A stretch of 47,312 nucleotides of DNA from UBA6918 sp040754425 (GCA_040754425.1 JBFMCR010000006.1:1-47312), one strand, 5' to 3'. Counted from the stretch's first letter, positions 1-8,366 are shown. Notes: generated from the sequence alone by a model not told the origin. Translations and numbers: made by a program.

Positions 1-72
1 CTGAAACGCACCATCGACCGGGCGATGCGCAGTCTGCAGAAGACGCCTGATGTCGTCTGTGGGTTTTTTCAT
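1..72 (-). CDS. Possible N-terminus of an unidentified gene, cut by the window edge
   Basis: An ATG at 72-70 on the minus strand opens a frame that stays open to the window edge (24 codons, beginning MKKPTDDIRRLL). It lies downstream of rluB and in the same orientation. No clear Shine-Dalgarno sequence precedes it. The plus strand is also open from base 1 to a TGA at 100-102, so the coding strand is not settled. I do not recognise the protein and assign no function. Confidence 0.25.
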   Translation of the reverse strand, partial: MKKPTDDIRRLLQTAHRPVDGAFQ

Positions 73-135
73 GCGCCAACGTGCTCGTATGCAAAATTAT
101 GAGGCTTAGTTAACGTAGGTTTTAGTATTTTCACG

Positions 136-185
136 AAGAGGACAGGAGGACGAGAGGATTCGCTTGAGGTTTCCTCCTGTCCTCA
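136..185. repeat. Palindromic word element at the 3' end of rluB
   Basis: Bases 138-150 (GAGGACAGGAGGA) pair perfectly with 172-184 across a 21-base loop. Both arms are made of 8-base GAGGACAN-type words. The right arm overlaps the rluB stop codon. In the rluB transcript the purine-rich arm comes first. The stem could act as a terminator or mRNA 3' hairpin, but no run of U follows it. It belongs to the same class as the elements near 1500, 3300, 20800, 24360, 33170 and 37470. Confidence 0.6.
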
Positions 186-1118
186 TGTCCTCTTTGTTGG
201 ATTGGATTTTCCCGCGCGGCCCGAAGTCGGCTTGCGCGGCGCAGCGCGGCCGGGTGAACGCGGCCGGCTGTCCGGGATGGGCATGTCCGCCCAGCGCAGC
301 AGGCGCTTGACCTCGGTCTCGTCGAGCTCGTGCTTCTGTCCGCGCTTGAGCTGCGGCGGCAAGGCGACCGGGCCGTAGCGGGTGCGGATGAGACGGCTGA
401 CCTTTACGCCGACGGCGTCGAACAGGCGCCGCACTTCGCGGTAGCGCCCTTCCCTGATGACCACGCGCCACCAGCGGTTGGCGCCCTCGCCGCCGGCCTC
501 GCTGAGGCTTTCCACGCGCGCTTCGCCGTCTTCGAGTTCCACGCCGCCGAGCAATTGCTCCTGCATCTGCGGCGTGAGTTCGCCCAGCACGCGCACGGCG
601 TATTCGCGTTCGACCTCGAAGCGCGGATGCATGAGGCGGTTGGCCAGTTCGCCGCTGGTAGTGAAGATCATCAGGCCTTCGGTGTTGAAGTCGAGCCGAC
701 CCACGCTCACCCACTTGGCGCCGCGTATCCTGGGCAGCTGTTCGAACACGGTAGCGCGTCCCTTGGGGTCGTCGCGGCTGACGATCTCGCCTTCCTGTTT
801 GTGGTAGATCAGCACGCGCACGCGCTTGGTTTCAGGCGCGCGCAGATAGACGCGGCGGCCGGAAACCTTGATGACGTCGTTTGAGGTGACGCGCTGCCCT
901 ACATGCGCGGTCTCGCCGTTGACCGTGACGCGGCCCTCGGCGATCCAGGCTTCCATCTCGCGGCGCGAACCGATGCCGGCATCGGCCAGGGCCTTGTGCA
1001 GCCTGACGGCATCCCCGGCCTCGGCGATGAGAGGGATTTCGCCTTCGGCAGGAGCCGGCCGCGCACGAACGGCGGGCTTGCTGGGGGGACGCAAAGGACT
1101 GCGGCGGCGGGTGGGCAT
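183..1118 (-). CDS. rluB: 23S rRNA pseudouridine synthase, RluB family
   Basis: This enzyme isomerises a uridine of 23S rRNA (U2605 in E. coli) to pseudouridine. An N-terminal S4 RNA-binding domain (RLHKALADAGIGSRRE) leads into the RsuA/RluB catalytic domain. Its catalytic aspartate lies in GRLDFNTEGLM, and REGRYREVRRLF is typical of the family. The tail is basic and low in complexity. The ATG at 1118 was chosen because a longer TTG frame to 1166 adds only unrelated residues and runs into the fold-back element upstream. AAGG lies about 14 bases before the ATG, so the ribosome site is weak. RluB beside ScpB and ScpA is a common proteobacterial arrangement. RluE or RluF is less likely given this context and the long tail. 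Confidence 0.93.
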   Translation of the reverse strand: MPTRRRSPLRPPSKPAVRARPAPAEGEIPLIAEAGDAVRLHKALADAGIGSRREMEAWIAEGRVTVNGETAHVGQRVTSNDVIKVSGRRVYLRAPETKRVRVLIYHKQEGEIVSRDDPKGRATVFEQLPRIRGAKWVSVGRLDFNTEGLMIFTTSGELANRLMHPRFEVEREYAVRVLGELTPQMQEQLLGGVELEDGEARVESLSEAGGEGANRWWRVVIREGRYREVRRLFDAVGVKVSRLIRTRYGPVALPPQLKRGQKHELDETEVKRLLRWADMPIPDSRPRSPGRAAPRKPTSGRAGKSNPTKRT

Positions 1119-1151
1119 GGATATCAGAATGACCTTAAAAATGCATGATTG

Positions 1152-1570
1152 AACGCAGCGGCGCAAAAAAATCCGGTAACAGGGGGGTTAAGGGAGGTAA
1201 GGGAGTAATATTTTCCGCCTCTTTTGAATTTCGAGTGGGTGAACTGGGCTCCGGGCAGGGTGGGTCTGGCCGGGTCAAGGGCGGGCGGAGCCCGGCGAAG
1301 GGAACCCTTGACGCGGACAGACGCACCACCACGCTCAAGGGCTTGGGGCAGGCAAGGTCTTGCGGCGCCTGCTCCCGAGCCCGTCCGGCGGCGAGGACTT
1401 CCCCGCCCTGAGGCGGGGCTAGGGGTGGGGACCGCAGTCCACCCGGCAGGGCGGAAGGGTGTTCTTGATGACATTGGCACCCACTCGTTTTTCAAAAGAG
1501 CCTATTTTCCTCTCTTATCCTCCCGTACCTCCCTGTAAATGCTTTTGGGGTTTCTCTGCGCCGCTGCGTT
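1152..1570. mobile_element. Fold-back (MITE-like) element between scpB and rluB
   Basis: The 1119-1583 spacer is filled by a 419-base element. Its ends are a perfect 14-base inverted repeat, AACGCAGCGGCGCA at 1152-1165 and its complement at 1557-1570. Inside the ends the arms stay imperfectly complementary for about 90 bases, closing with CGAGTGGGTG near 1231 and CACCCACTCG near 1480. The arms contain 9-base GGGAGGTAA-type words (about 1193-1206 and 1516-1540) that recur at 33136 and 37438. The GC-rich interior shows no credible gene. I see no clear target-site duplication, so mobility is inferred only. Confidence 0.6.
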
Positions 1571-1583
1571 ACGATGTCTTTTC

Positions 1584-2285
1584 TCAGCTTCCCGAGGCGG
1601 TGGCAGGCGTGTTCTCTTCGGCGGCCAAGTCTTCGGCGCCGGCGCTCTCGGCCCCGCTATCCGCGACTTCTTCGGCTGCGGGTTCCTCGCGCGCCTCTTC
1701 CAGTTCTTCCGGCGTCACCGCGGTGTCGGGCGCGAGCAGGTTGCCCAGTTCTTCCAGTGGCGGCAGTTCCTGCAGCGAGCGCAGGCCGAGGTCGGACAGG
1801 AAGCGCGGCGTGGTGGCAAAGAGCACGGGCCTGCCCGGCACGTCGCGATGGCCGACGGTTTCGATCCAGCCGCGTTCTTCCAGGGTTTTCACGATCTGGG
1901 CATTGACCGACACGCCGCGGATGTCCTCGACGTCGCCGCGTGTGACCGGCTGCCTGTAGGCGATGATGGCGAGCGTCTCCAGCACGGCGCGCGAATAGCG
2001 CGGCGGCTTTTCGTTGCGCATGCGCGCAAGATAAACCTGCATTTCCGGCCTGGTCTGGAAACGCCAGCCTTCGGCGACCTGCACCAGTTCGGCTGCCTTG
2101 GTCTCCCAGTCGGACTTGAGTTCATCGAGCGCGCGGCGCAGCAGGTCCTCGGACAGCTCCTGCTCGAACATGCGCTTCATTTCACGCAGGGACAGCGGCG
2201 CGTCGGCTGCCAGGAGCGCGGCCTCGAGGATGCGCTTCAGTTCCTCAAGATTGTTGATCGTCGGTGTGTTCATCGGCGTATTCAT
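1584..2285 (-). CDS. scpB: Segregation and condensation protein B
   Basis: ScpB binds ScpA and SMC in the bacterial condensin-like complex that compacts and segregates the chromosome. The protein has 233 residues with two winged-helix domains. The central block YSRAVLETLAIIAYRQPVTR followed by DVEDIRGVSVNAQIVKTLEE is diagnostic, as is GRPVLFATTPRFLSDLGL near the end. The last 50 or so residues are acidic and Ala/Glu-rich, probably disordered. The start overlaps the 3' end of scpA by 41 bases, which indicates translational coupling. Two tandem MNTP starts exist (2285 and 2273). The longer is given. Confidence 0.95.
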   Translation of the reverse strand: MNTPMNTPTINNLEELKRILEAALLAADAPLSLREMKRMFEQELSEDLLRRALDELKSDWETKAAELVQVAEGWRFQTRPEMQVYLARMRNEKPPRYSRAVLETLAIIAYRQPVTRGDVEDIRGVSVNAQIVKTLEERGWIETVGHRDVPGRPVLFATTPRFLSDLGLRSLQELPPLEELGNLLAPDTAVTPEELEEAREEPAAEEVADSGAESAGAEDLAAEENTPATASGS

Positions 2286-3096
2286 TAACCGTCGTACCTT
2301 CTTCGTGCAAACGGACGTAGATCGGTGCCAGCGGCTCGGCCTGGGTGACGTCGATCAGGGTCTCCTTTGCCAGTTCGAGAATGGCGAGGAAGGTCACCAC
2401 CATCTCGGCCACGCCGGCCTCGGCGCGGAACAGGCTGGCGAATTCCAGGAACTGCCCGGGCTGCAGGGATTTCAGGATGCGCGACATGTGCTCGCGCACC
2501 GAGAGTTCTTCGCGGCTGATGCGGTGATGCCTGTTGACCTTGGCGCGCGACAGGATGGAAAGCCAGGCGGCGGAAAGGTCTTCCGCCCTGACTTCGGGCA
2601 GCCTGCGCGCGGCGGACTCCACCGCCACCGACACGACGTGGAAATCGCGCCCGGCCATGGGGTGTTTGTCCAGGCGCTGCGCGGCGAGCTTCATCTGTTC
2701 GTATTCCAGCAGGCGGCGTACCAGTTCGGCGCGCGGGTCTTCCGGCTCGCCGCCTTCTTCCGCACGCGGCGGGCGCGGCAGCAGCATGCGCGACTTGATC
2801 TCGATCAGCATCGCCGCCATCAAGAGGTACTCGGCTGCGAGTTCGAGGCGCGAGGTGCGCGCGGCCTCGACGTAGGCCAGGTACTGGCGCGTGAGCTCGG
2901 CCATGGGGATGTCGAGCACGTCGAGATTGTGGCGGCGGATGAGGTACAAAAGGAGGTCGAGCGGGCCCTCGAAAGTCTCGAGGAACACTTCCAGCGCATC
3001 CGGCGGAATGTAAAGGTCGACCGGCAGTTCCGCCAGCGGCTCGCCTTTCACGCGGGCAATGGGGAGTTCGGCCTGTAGCGCTTCCATGACAGGCAT
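2245..3096 (-). CDS. scpA: Segregation and condensation protein A (kleisin)
   Basis: This is the kleisin bridge of the SMC-ScpAB complex. The N-terminal motif FEGPLDLLLYLI, followed by DVLDIPMAELTRQYLAY, is the SMC-binding ScpA signature. ELAAEYLLMAAMLIEIKSRMLLP continues it, and the C-terminal winged helix ends near EPLAPIYVRLH. The ATG at 3096 was chosen because GGGTGA lies about 6 bases upstream. An in-frame GTG at 3129 would add 11 residues, and an ATG at 3087 is also possible. The gene sits between lon and scpB on the same strand, separated from lon by a repeat-filled spacer. Confidence 0.94.
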   Translation of the reverse strand: MPVMEALQAELPIARVKGEPLAELPVDLYIPPDALEVFLETFEGPLDLLLYLIRRHNLDVLDIPMAELTRQYLAYVEAARTSRLELAAEYLLMAAMLIEIKSRMLLPRPPRAEEGGEPEDPRAELVRRLLEYEQMKLAAQRLDKHPMAGRDFHVVSVAVESAARRLPEVRAEDLSAAWLSILSRAKVNRHHRISREELSVREHMSRILKSLQPGQFLEFASLFRAEAGVAEMVVTFLAILELAKETLIDVTQAEPLAPIYVRLHEEGTTVNEYADEHTDDQQS

Positions 3097-3212
3097 TCTA
3101 TCACCCGGCAGGGCCGGTTTGAGTTCCACCTACGGTCAAGGCGAACCGCCGCCCTCCAGAATGAAGCCGCTTCGCCTTGCGCATTTGGCGGCAGCGATTG
3201 CGTGACAAGAAG

Positions 3213-3363
3213 CAAGTGACGAGAGGCAAGTGACAGGTGACTAGTGACAGGTGACAGATGGCAGGTGACAGGTGGCAGGTGGCAGGTGGCTTTCGTCACC
3301 CTTCACCCTTCACCCGTGACCCTTCACCCGTCACCCGTGACCCTTCACCCTTCACCCTTCACC
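3213..3363. repeat. Inverted arrays of heptanucleotide repeats between lon and scpA
   Basis: The left arm has eight consecutive 7-base words at 3235-3290, AGGTGAC or AGGTGGC and close variants. After TTTCGT, the right arm has nine 7-base words at 3297-3359 of the form CACCCTT, CACCCGT or GACCCTT. Read on the minus strand, the right arm becomes tandem GGTGAAG, so both arms share a GGTGA core in opposite orientation. The array supplies the last three lon codons and its TGA stop (3352-3363). The 3130-3212 part of the spacer holds nothing I recognise. Confidence 0.9.
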
Positions 3364-5760
3364 GTTTTCACGTTGCTCCGGAAAAACAACCTTCACTACG
3401 TCCTTGTATTTGCTGGCGAAATGCACTGTGATGCCCTGCCTGATGTAGTCCGGCAGCTTGTCGAAATCCGGCTTGTTGGCTTCGGGCAGGATCAGTTCCA
3501 TGATGCCGGCGCGGCGCGCAGCGATGACTTTCTCGCGGATGCCGCCGACCGGCAGCACCTGGCCGGTCAGGGAAAGTTCGCCGGTCATGGCCAGCGGCCG
3601 CGCCAGCTTCTGGTTGCGCGCAAGGCCAAGCAGCGCGGTCGCCATGGTGATGCCGGCGCTGGGGCCGTCCTTGGGGGTGGCGCCCTCCGGGATGTGCAGG
3701 TGCACGAAGCTGGAATCGAAGAAGGACTGGTCGGCCTTGTATTGCTTGAGATGGCTGGCGACATAGCTGTAGGCGATTTCGGCCGATTCCTTCATCACGT
3801 CGCCCAGTTGCCCGGTGAGCTTGAAGCCGCGATTCAGGGTATGCACGCGCGTGGCCTCGACATCGAGCGTGGCCCCGCCCATGGCCGTCCACGCCAGGCC
3901 CGTCACCACGCCTACCGCGCTTTGCGGCTTTTCCTTGTGGAACACGGGCTTGTCGAGATAGGACTCGATTTCCTTCACACCGACCTTGATCGGCGTGGCC
4001 GCGCCGTCAAGTATCTGCACCACGGCCTTGCGCGCCACGCGCCCGAGCTGCTTTTCCAGGTTGCGCACGCCGGCCTCGCGCGCATAGCCCTCGATGACGT
4101 GGCGGATGGCGGATTCGGAAATCCGCACCTGGTTCTTCTTGAGGCCCGACTTTTCCAGCACCTTGGGCCACAGATGGTGTTTGGCGATGGCGATCTTTTC
4201 CTCGGTGATGTAGCCAGAGAGTCGGATCACTTCCATGCGGTCGAGCAGCGGCCCGGGAATGGAAAGCTGATTGGCGGTGCAGATGAACAGCGTCTTGGAC
4301 AGGTCGAAGCGCACGTCGAGATAATGGTCGAGGAAATCGACGTTCTGTTCCGGGTCGAGCACTTCCAGCAAGGCCGAAGCGGGGTCGCCCTGGTAGGAGG
4401 CGCCGATTTTGTCGATCTCATCCAGCATGATGACCGGATTGGAGGTGCCGACTTCCTTCAGCGCCTGGATGAACTTGCCCGGCATGGCGCCGATGTAGGT
4501 GCGGCGATGGCCCTTGATCTCGGCCTCGTCACGCATGCCGCCCACCGAGAAGCGGTAGAACTTGCGCCCCAGGGCTTCCGCTACCGACTTGCCGATGGAG
4601 GTCTTGCCCACGCCGGGCGGGCCGACCAGCAGCAGGATCGATCCCGATACTTCGCCCTTCATGGCGCCGACGGCGAGGAATTCGATGATGCGATCCTTGA
4701 CGTCGTCGAGTCCGTCGTGGTCGCGGTCGAGTATCCTGCGCGCGCGTTTCAGGTCCAGTTTGTCCTGAGAATGCACGCCCCAGGGCAGCACGGTGAGCCA
4801 GTCGAGATAGTTGCGCGAAACGGTGTACTCGGCCGAACCGGTTTCCAGCACCGAGAACTTGGCCATTTCCTCGTCGATGCGCTTCCTGGCGGCTTCGGGC
4901 AGCGACAGTTTCGCAATGCGTTCCCTGAAGGTTTCCAGCTCGGCTGTCTTGTCGTCCTTGGACAGGCCAAGCTCCTTCTGGATCGCTTTCAGTTGCTCGC
5001 GCAGGAAAAATTCGCGCTGCTGCGCGGACATCTTCTCTTCCATGCGGCCGCGTATCTGGTTTTGCAGGCGGGCCACGTCGAGTTCCTTCTTCAGCAGCAC
5101 CAGCACCTTTTCCATGCGCCGCTTGAGACCGAGCGACTCCAGCACGTCTTGCAGTTCCTGCTTGCTGGCCGTGGTCAGACTGGCGGCGAAGTCGGCGAGA
5201 TGGGAAGGCTCGTTGGGGCTGAAGCGGTTGAGGAAGAATTTCAGCTCTTCCGAATACAAAGGATTCAGCGGCACCAGGTCCTTGATGGTGTTGATGATGG
5301 CCATGGCGTAGGCCTTGATTTCCTCCGAGTCCGGCTTGCCGGGCTCGTTGGGAAATTCGACCTGCACCCTGTAGGGCGGCTTGTCAGACAGCCACTTGAC
5401 GATGCGAAAGCGGCGCAGCCCCTCGGCGATGAACTGGATCCGGCCCTCGTTCCGGGCCGGGTGGTGCATGCGCACCATGGTACCGATGGAGTAGAAATCC
5501 TCGCGTGTGGCGTTGTCGGCATCCTCGGGCTTGATCAGCACCAGCCCGACCATGTGATGCGGCGTCTCGCCGATGGCCTTTACGGTCTCAAGCCAGGCGG
5601 ATTCCTTCATCACCAGCGGCAGGGTCTGGGCGGGAAAGAAAGGCTTTTCGGAAAGCGGCAGCAGGTAGAGTTCTGCCGGGCGCGATTCGGCCGGCAGCAG
5701 CTTCTGCTCGTCTTCGACGATTTCGCCTTCGATGGCCTGGGGATTGTCGTGCTCGATCAT
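3352..5760 (-). CDS. lon: ATP-dependent Lon protease
   Basis: Lon is a cytoplasmic AAA+ serine protease that unfolds and degrades damaged and regulatory proteins. The order is an N-terminal substrate domain (about 30-225), coiled coil, AAA+ module with Walker A GPPGVGKT (380-387) and Walker B IMLDEID, and protease domain with PKDGPSAG (Ser701) and Lys744. The Ser-Lys spacing of 43 residues equals that of E. coli Lon. At 802 residues the length is normal. The last codons (GGT GAA GGG TGA) lie inside the downstream heptanucleotide array, so the tail GEG appears to be repeat-encoded. The ribosome site GAGGA is inside a hairpin (5764-5797). trpS ends 53 bases upstream. Confidence 0.97.
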   Translation of the reverse strand: MIEHDNPQAIEGEIVEDEQKLLPAESRPAELYLLPLSEKPFFPAQTLPLVMKESAWLETVKAIGETPHHMVGLVLIKPEDADNATREDFYSIGTMVRMHHPARNEGRIQFIAEGLRRFRIVKWLSDKPPYRVQVEFPNEPGKPDSEEIKAYAMAIINTIKDLVPLNPLYSEELKFFLNRFSPNEPSHLADFAASLTTASKQELQDVLESLGLKRRMEKVLVLLKKELDVARLQNQIRGRMEEKMSAQQREFFLREQLKAIQKELGLSKDDKTAELETFRERIAKLSLPEAARKRIDEEMAKFSVLETGSAEYTVSRNYLDWLTVLPWGVHSQDKLDLKRARRILDRDHDGLDDVKDRIIEFLAVGAMKGEVSGSILLLVGPPGVGKTSIGKSVAEALGRKFYRFSVGGMRDEAEIKGHRRTYIGAMPGKFIQALKEVGTSNPVIMLDEIDKIGASYQGDPASALLEVLDPEQNVDFLDHYLDVRFDLSKTLFICTANQLSIPGPLLDRMEVIRLSGYITEEKIAIAKHHLWPKVLEKSGLKKNQVRISESAIRHVIEGYAREAGVRNLEKQLGRVARKAVVQILDGAATPIKVGVKEIESYLDKPVFHKEKPQSAVGVVTGLAWTAMGGATLDVEATRVHTLNRGFKLTGQLGDVMKESAEIAYSYVASHLKQYKADQSFFDSSFVHLHIPEGATPKDGPSAGITMATALLGLARNQKLARPLAMTGELSLTGQVLPVGGIREKVIAARRAGIMELILPEANKPDFDKLPDYIRQGITVHFASKYKDVVKVVFPEQRENGEG

Positions 5761-5763
5761 GTG

Positions 5764-5797
5764 CCGTCCTCAAACTTTTCAGAAGAGTTTAGGACGG
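5764..5797 (-). promoter_or_regulatory. Hairpin enclosing the lon Shine-Dalgarno sequence
   Basis: On the minus strand CCGTCCTAAACT (5797-5786) pairs with AGTTTGAGGACGG (5776-5764), leaving one bulged G and a 9-base loop. The 3' arm contains the GAGGA ribosome site, and the lon ATG follows three bases later. A 12-base-pair stem over the ribosome site would restrict translation, as in RNA thermometers, if transcription starts upstream. That function is inferred from structure only. The same bases contribute to a possible promoter at 5786-5813. Confidence 0.5.
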
Positions 5798-5813
5798 ATC
5801 AGGAGATTTCAAG
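5786..5813 (-). promoter_or_regulatory. Weak candidate sigma-32 promoter for lon
   Basis: CTTGAAA (5813-5807), directly after the trpS stop, matches the heat-shock -35 box. Thirteen bases later CCTAAACT (5793-5786) is only a partial match to CCCCATNT. lon is a sigma-32 gene in E. coli. If this promoter is real, transcription would start inside the loop of the 5764-5797 hairpin, so the two readings exclude each other for that transcript. Confidence 0.3.
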
Positions 5814-7016
5814 TCAGCCCAGGTTAAGCCCCATGGCATCGCGTACGTCGCGCATGGTTTCGCGCGCCAGTTCCTGCGCCTTCTCGCAGCCGTCGGCGAT
5901 GATGTTGCGCACGAGGTCGGGGCTTTCCTCGTAGTGCTTCGCACGGTCATGGATGGGCGTGAGCTCGCGCTGCACGGCATCGATCACCGGCTGCTTGCAC
6001 TCCAGGCAGCCGATGCCGGCGGTGCGACAGCCATCCACCACCCAGTCCCTCACGCCCGCATCGGAATAAATCTGATGGAACTGCCACACCGGGCATCTTT
6101 CAGGATTGCCGGGATCGTTACGGCGCACGCGCGCCGGGTCGGTGGGCATGGTGCGGATTTTCTTCGCCACGCTGTCGAGGTCTTCCCGCAGGGCGATGGT
6201 ATTGTTGTAGGACTTGGACATCTTCTGGCCGTCGAGGCCAGGCATTTTCGAAGCTTCGGTCAGCAATGCCTCGGGTTCGGCCAGGATCATGCGGCCGCCG
6301 CCTTCGAGATAGCCGAACAGTCGCTCGCGGTCGCCCAGGCTCAAATTCTGCGCATCGTTGAGGATGGCCTTGGCAGATTCCAGCGCGGAATCGTCGCCCT
6401 GCTCCTGGTAGGCCGTGCGCATTTCCTGATACAGCTTGGCCTTTTTGCCGCCCAGCTTCTTGATCGCGGCATGGGCCTTTTCCTCGAAGCCGGGCTCGCG
6501 GCCATAGAGATGATTGAAGCGGCGGCAGATTTCGCGCGTGAATTCGATGTGCGGCACCTGGTCCTCGCCCACCGGCACCAGGTTGGCGCGGTAGATCAGG
6601 ATGTCGGCAGACTGCAGCAGCGGATAGCCGAGGAAACCGTAGGTGGACAGGTCCTTGTCGCTCAGCTTTTCCTGCTGGTCCTTGTAGGTCGGCACGCGCT
6701 CCAGCCAGCCCAGCGGCGTCATCATCGACAGCAGCAGGTGCAGTTCGGCGTGCTCGATCACGCGCGACTGCACGAACAGCGTGGCCTGCGAAGGATCCAC
6801 GCCCGCCGCCAGCCAGTCCACCACCATGTCCCACACGTTGTCGTGGATGACTTCCGGGGTATCGTAATGCGTGGTCAGCGCATGCCAGTCGGCGACGAAG
6901 AACAGGCATTCGTGCTCGTGCTGCAGTTTGACCCAGTTCTTGAGCACGCCATGATAGTGGCCCAGATGAAGGCGTCCGGTGGGACGCATGCCGGAAAGTA
7001 CGCGATTGGCAAACAT
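5814..7016 (-). CDS. trpS: Tryptophanyl-tRNA synthetase
   Basis: This class I synthetase charges tRNA-Trp. The HIGH-type motif HLGH is at 17-20 and KMSKS at 265-269, with GLDGQ just before it. The family is usually about 330-350 residues, while this one has 400. The extra length is mostly a Lys/Ala-rich, helical-looking insertion at about 180-245 between the Rossmann core and the KMSKS loop, an insertion known from several proteobacterial TrpS proteins. It lies between an M50 protease gene and lon on the same strand, 21 bases after the protease stop. Confidence 0.96.
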   Translation of the reverse strand: MFANRVLSGMRPTGRLHLGHYHGVLKNWVKLQHEHECLFFVADWHALTTHYDTPEVIHDNVWDMVVDWLAAGVDPSQATLFVQSRVIEHAELHLLLSMMTPLGWLERVPTYKDQQEKLSDKDLSTYGFLGYPLLQSADILIYRANLVPVGEDQVPHIEFTREICRRFNHLYGREPGFEEKAHAAIKKLGGKKAKLYQEMRTAYQEQGDDSALESAKAILNDAQNLSLGDRERLFGYLEGGGRMILAEPEALLTEASKMPGLDGQKMSKSYNNTIALREDLDSVAKKIRTMPTDPARVRRNDPGNPERCPVWQFHQIYSDAGVRDWVVDGCRTAGIGCLECKQPVIDAVQRELTPIHDRAKHYEESPDLVRNIIADGCEKAQELARETMRDVRDAMGLNLG

Positions 7017-7037
7017 GGTCTTTGAGTACAGAAATAA

Positions 7038-7739
7038 TCAGCCAAGCAGGATGTTGATCAGGGACAGCAGGGTCTCGCCGGACACGCCGGTCAGCAGCAC
7101 GGAAAGGCTGAACACCAGGCCGATCAGCGGCCACATGAGGGTGCCGAGCACACCGGTGAACATCAGCGCCAGCAGGATGAATATGCCGTAAGGCTCGACC
7201 CGTGCCAGCATGTTTGACGGGCCGCTTGGCAGCAGGCTCACGGCAATGCGCCCGCCATCGAGCGGCGGAATCGGCAACAGGTTGAGCGCGGCCAGCATGG
7301 CGTTGATGAATATGCCGGCCGCACCCATGAGCATGAGCGGCAGTCCCATGTCGCCGCCGAGGACATGGCCCAGCTGGATCATCAGCCCCCAGAACAGCGC
7401 CATCAGCAGATTGGCGCCCGGGCCGGCGGCCGCCACCCACAGCATGTCGCGCTTGGGGCGGCGCAGGTTGTTGAAATTGACCGGCACCGGCTTGGCCCAG
7501 CCGAACAGGAAGGCGGGGCCGCCGGCGAGCTTGCTCAGCAGCAGCAGTACCAGGGGCACGCCGATGGTGCCTATGGGATCGATGTGCTTGAGCGGATTGG
7601 CCGTCACCCGTCCCAGCATCCACGCGGTCCTGTCGCCGAATTTCATGGCGATGAAACCGTGCGCGGCCTCGTGCAGGGTGATGGCGAAGATCACCGGAAT
7701 GGCGAAGACGGCGATTTTCTGGATCAGGGTCAGTTCCAT
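7038..7739 (-). CDS. M50-family (site-2-protease-like) membrane metalloprotease
   Basis: This is an integral-membrane zinc metalloprotease of peptidase family M50B. The zinc motif HEAAH is at residues 23-27 in the first membrane helix. The third ligand is Asp161 in NLLPIPPLDGG (153-163). About five or six hydrophobic segments are visible and there is no PDZ domain, so this is the short stand-alone type rather than RseP. Substrates are unknown. The stop of yciO lies next to the start (7743 against 7739), which suggests one operon trpH-yciO-M50-trpS. Confidence 0.9.
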   Translation of the reverse strand: MELTLIQKIAVFAIPVIFAITLHEAAHGFIAMKFGDRTAWMLGRVTANPLKHIDPIGTIGVPLVLLLLSKLAGGPAFLFGWAKPVPVNFNNLRRPKRDMLWVAAAGPGANLLMALFWGLMIQLGHVLGGDMGLPLMLMGAAGIFINAMLAALNLLPIPPLDGGRIAVSLLPSGPSNMLARVEPYGIFILLALMFTGVLGTLMWPLIGLVFSLSVLLTGVSGETLLSLINILLG

Positions 7740-7742
7740 TAT

Positions 7743-8366
7743 TCAGGCCTCGAACGGCGAAGCATCGCCCTTGCCGTAGCGCAGCACGCGCGGTTCGCCG
7801 GCGCTCAGATCGACCACTGTGGTCGGGGTCAGCCCGCAGCCGTTGCCGTCGATGACGAGATCGACCTGGTTTTCCAGGCGCTCACGTATTTCCCAGGCTT
7901 CGTTGAGCGGCACGTCCTCGCCCGGCAATTGCAGGGTTGAAGAAAGGATCGGCTCGCCCAGTTCGGCCAGCAGCGCCTGCACGATGGCATGATCGGGCAC
8001 CCTGAGACCGATGGTGTCGTGGCGCTTGTGCAAGAGGCGCCGCGGCACTTCGCGCGTGCCCTTGAGAATGAAGGTGTAGGGCCCCGGTGTGTGCGCCTTT
8101 AAGAGGCGAAACTGGCTGTTGTCCACCTGGGCATAGCGACCCAGTTCCGACAGGTCGCGGCAGACCAGGGTAAGGTCATGACCGTCATCCAGCCCGCGCA
8201 CGCGCAGAAGGCGCATGGCCGCATCCTTGTCGCCGATGTGGCACCCCAGCGCATAGCAGGAATCAGTTGGATAAACAATCACGCCCCCTTGTCGCAGTAT
8301 CTCTACTGCCTGCCGGATGAGTCTGGGCTGGGGATTGTCAGGATGGATGCTGAAAAATTGTGACAT
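7743..8366 (-). CDS. yciO: Sua5/YciO/YrdC-family protein, YciO type
   Basis: YciO belongs to the superfamily of threonylcarbamoyl-AMP synthases (TsaC/Sua5), but the YciO branch has an uncertain role. The protein has 207 residues, with GGVIVYPTDSCYALGC (the YrdC-type nucleotide-binding region), TPGPYTFILKGTREVPRRL and a C-terminal TPTTVVDLS followed by EPRVLRYGKG. It is adjacent to a TrpH-like phosphatase gene, as in E. coli (trpH-yciO), which supports YciO over TsaC. The start is an ATG at 8366, 27 bases after the trpH stop. Confidence 0.9.
   Translation of the reverse strand: MSQFFSIHPDNPQPRLIRQAVEILRQGGVIVYPTDSCYALGCHIGDKDAAMRLLRVRGLDDGHDLTLVCRDLSELGRYAQVDNSQFRLLKAHTPGPYTFILKGTREVPRRLLHKRHDTIGLRVPDHAIVQALLAELGEPILSSTLQLPGEDVPLNEAWEIRERLENQVDLVIDGNGCGLTPTTVVDLSAGEPRVLRYGKGDASPFEA

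Noticed and set aside
3213..3363. CRISPR array
   Set aside because: The repeats are 7 bases with no spacers and no cas genes are present. The arrays are inverted, not a series of direct repeats with unique spacers.
3244..5934. Open frame of 896 codons on the plus strand opposite lon
   Set aside because: It is the complement of lon, which has all catalytic motifs. The composition is that of an antisense shadow, and it begins inside the heptanucleotide array.
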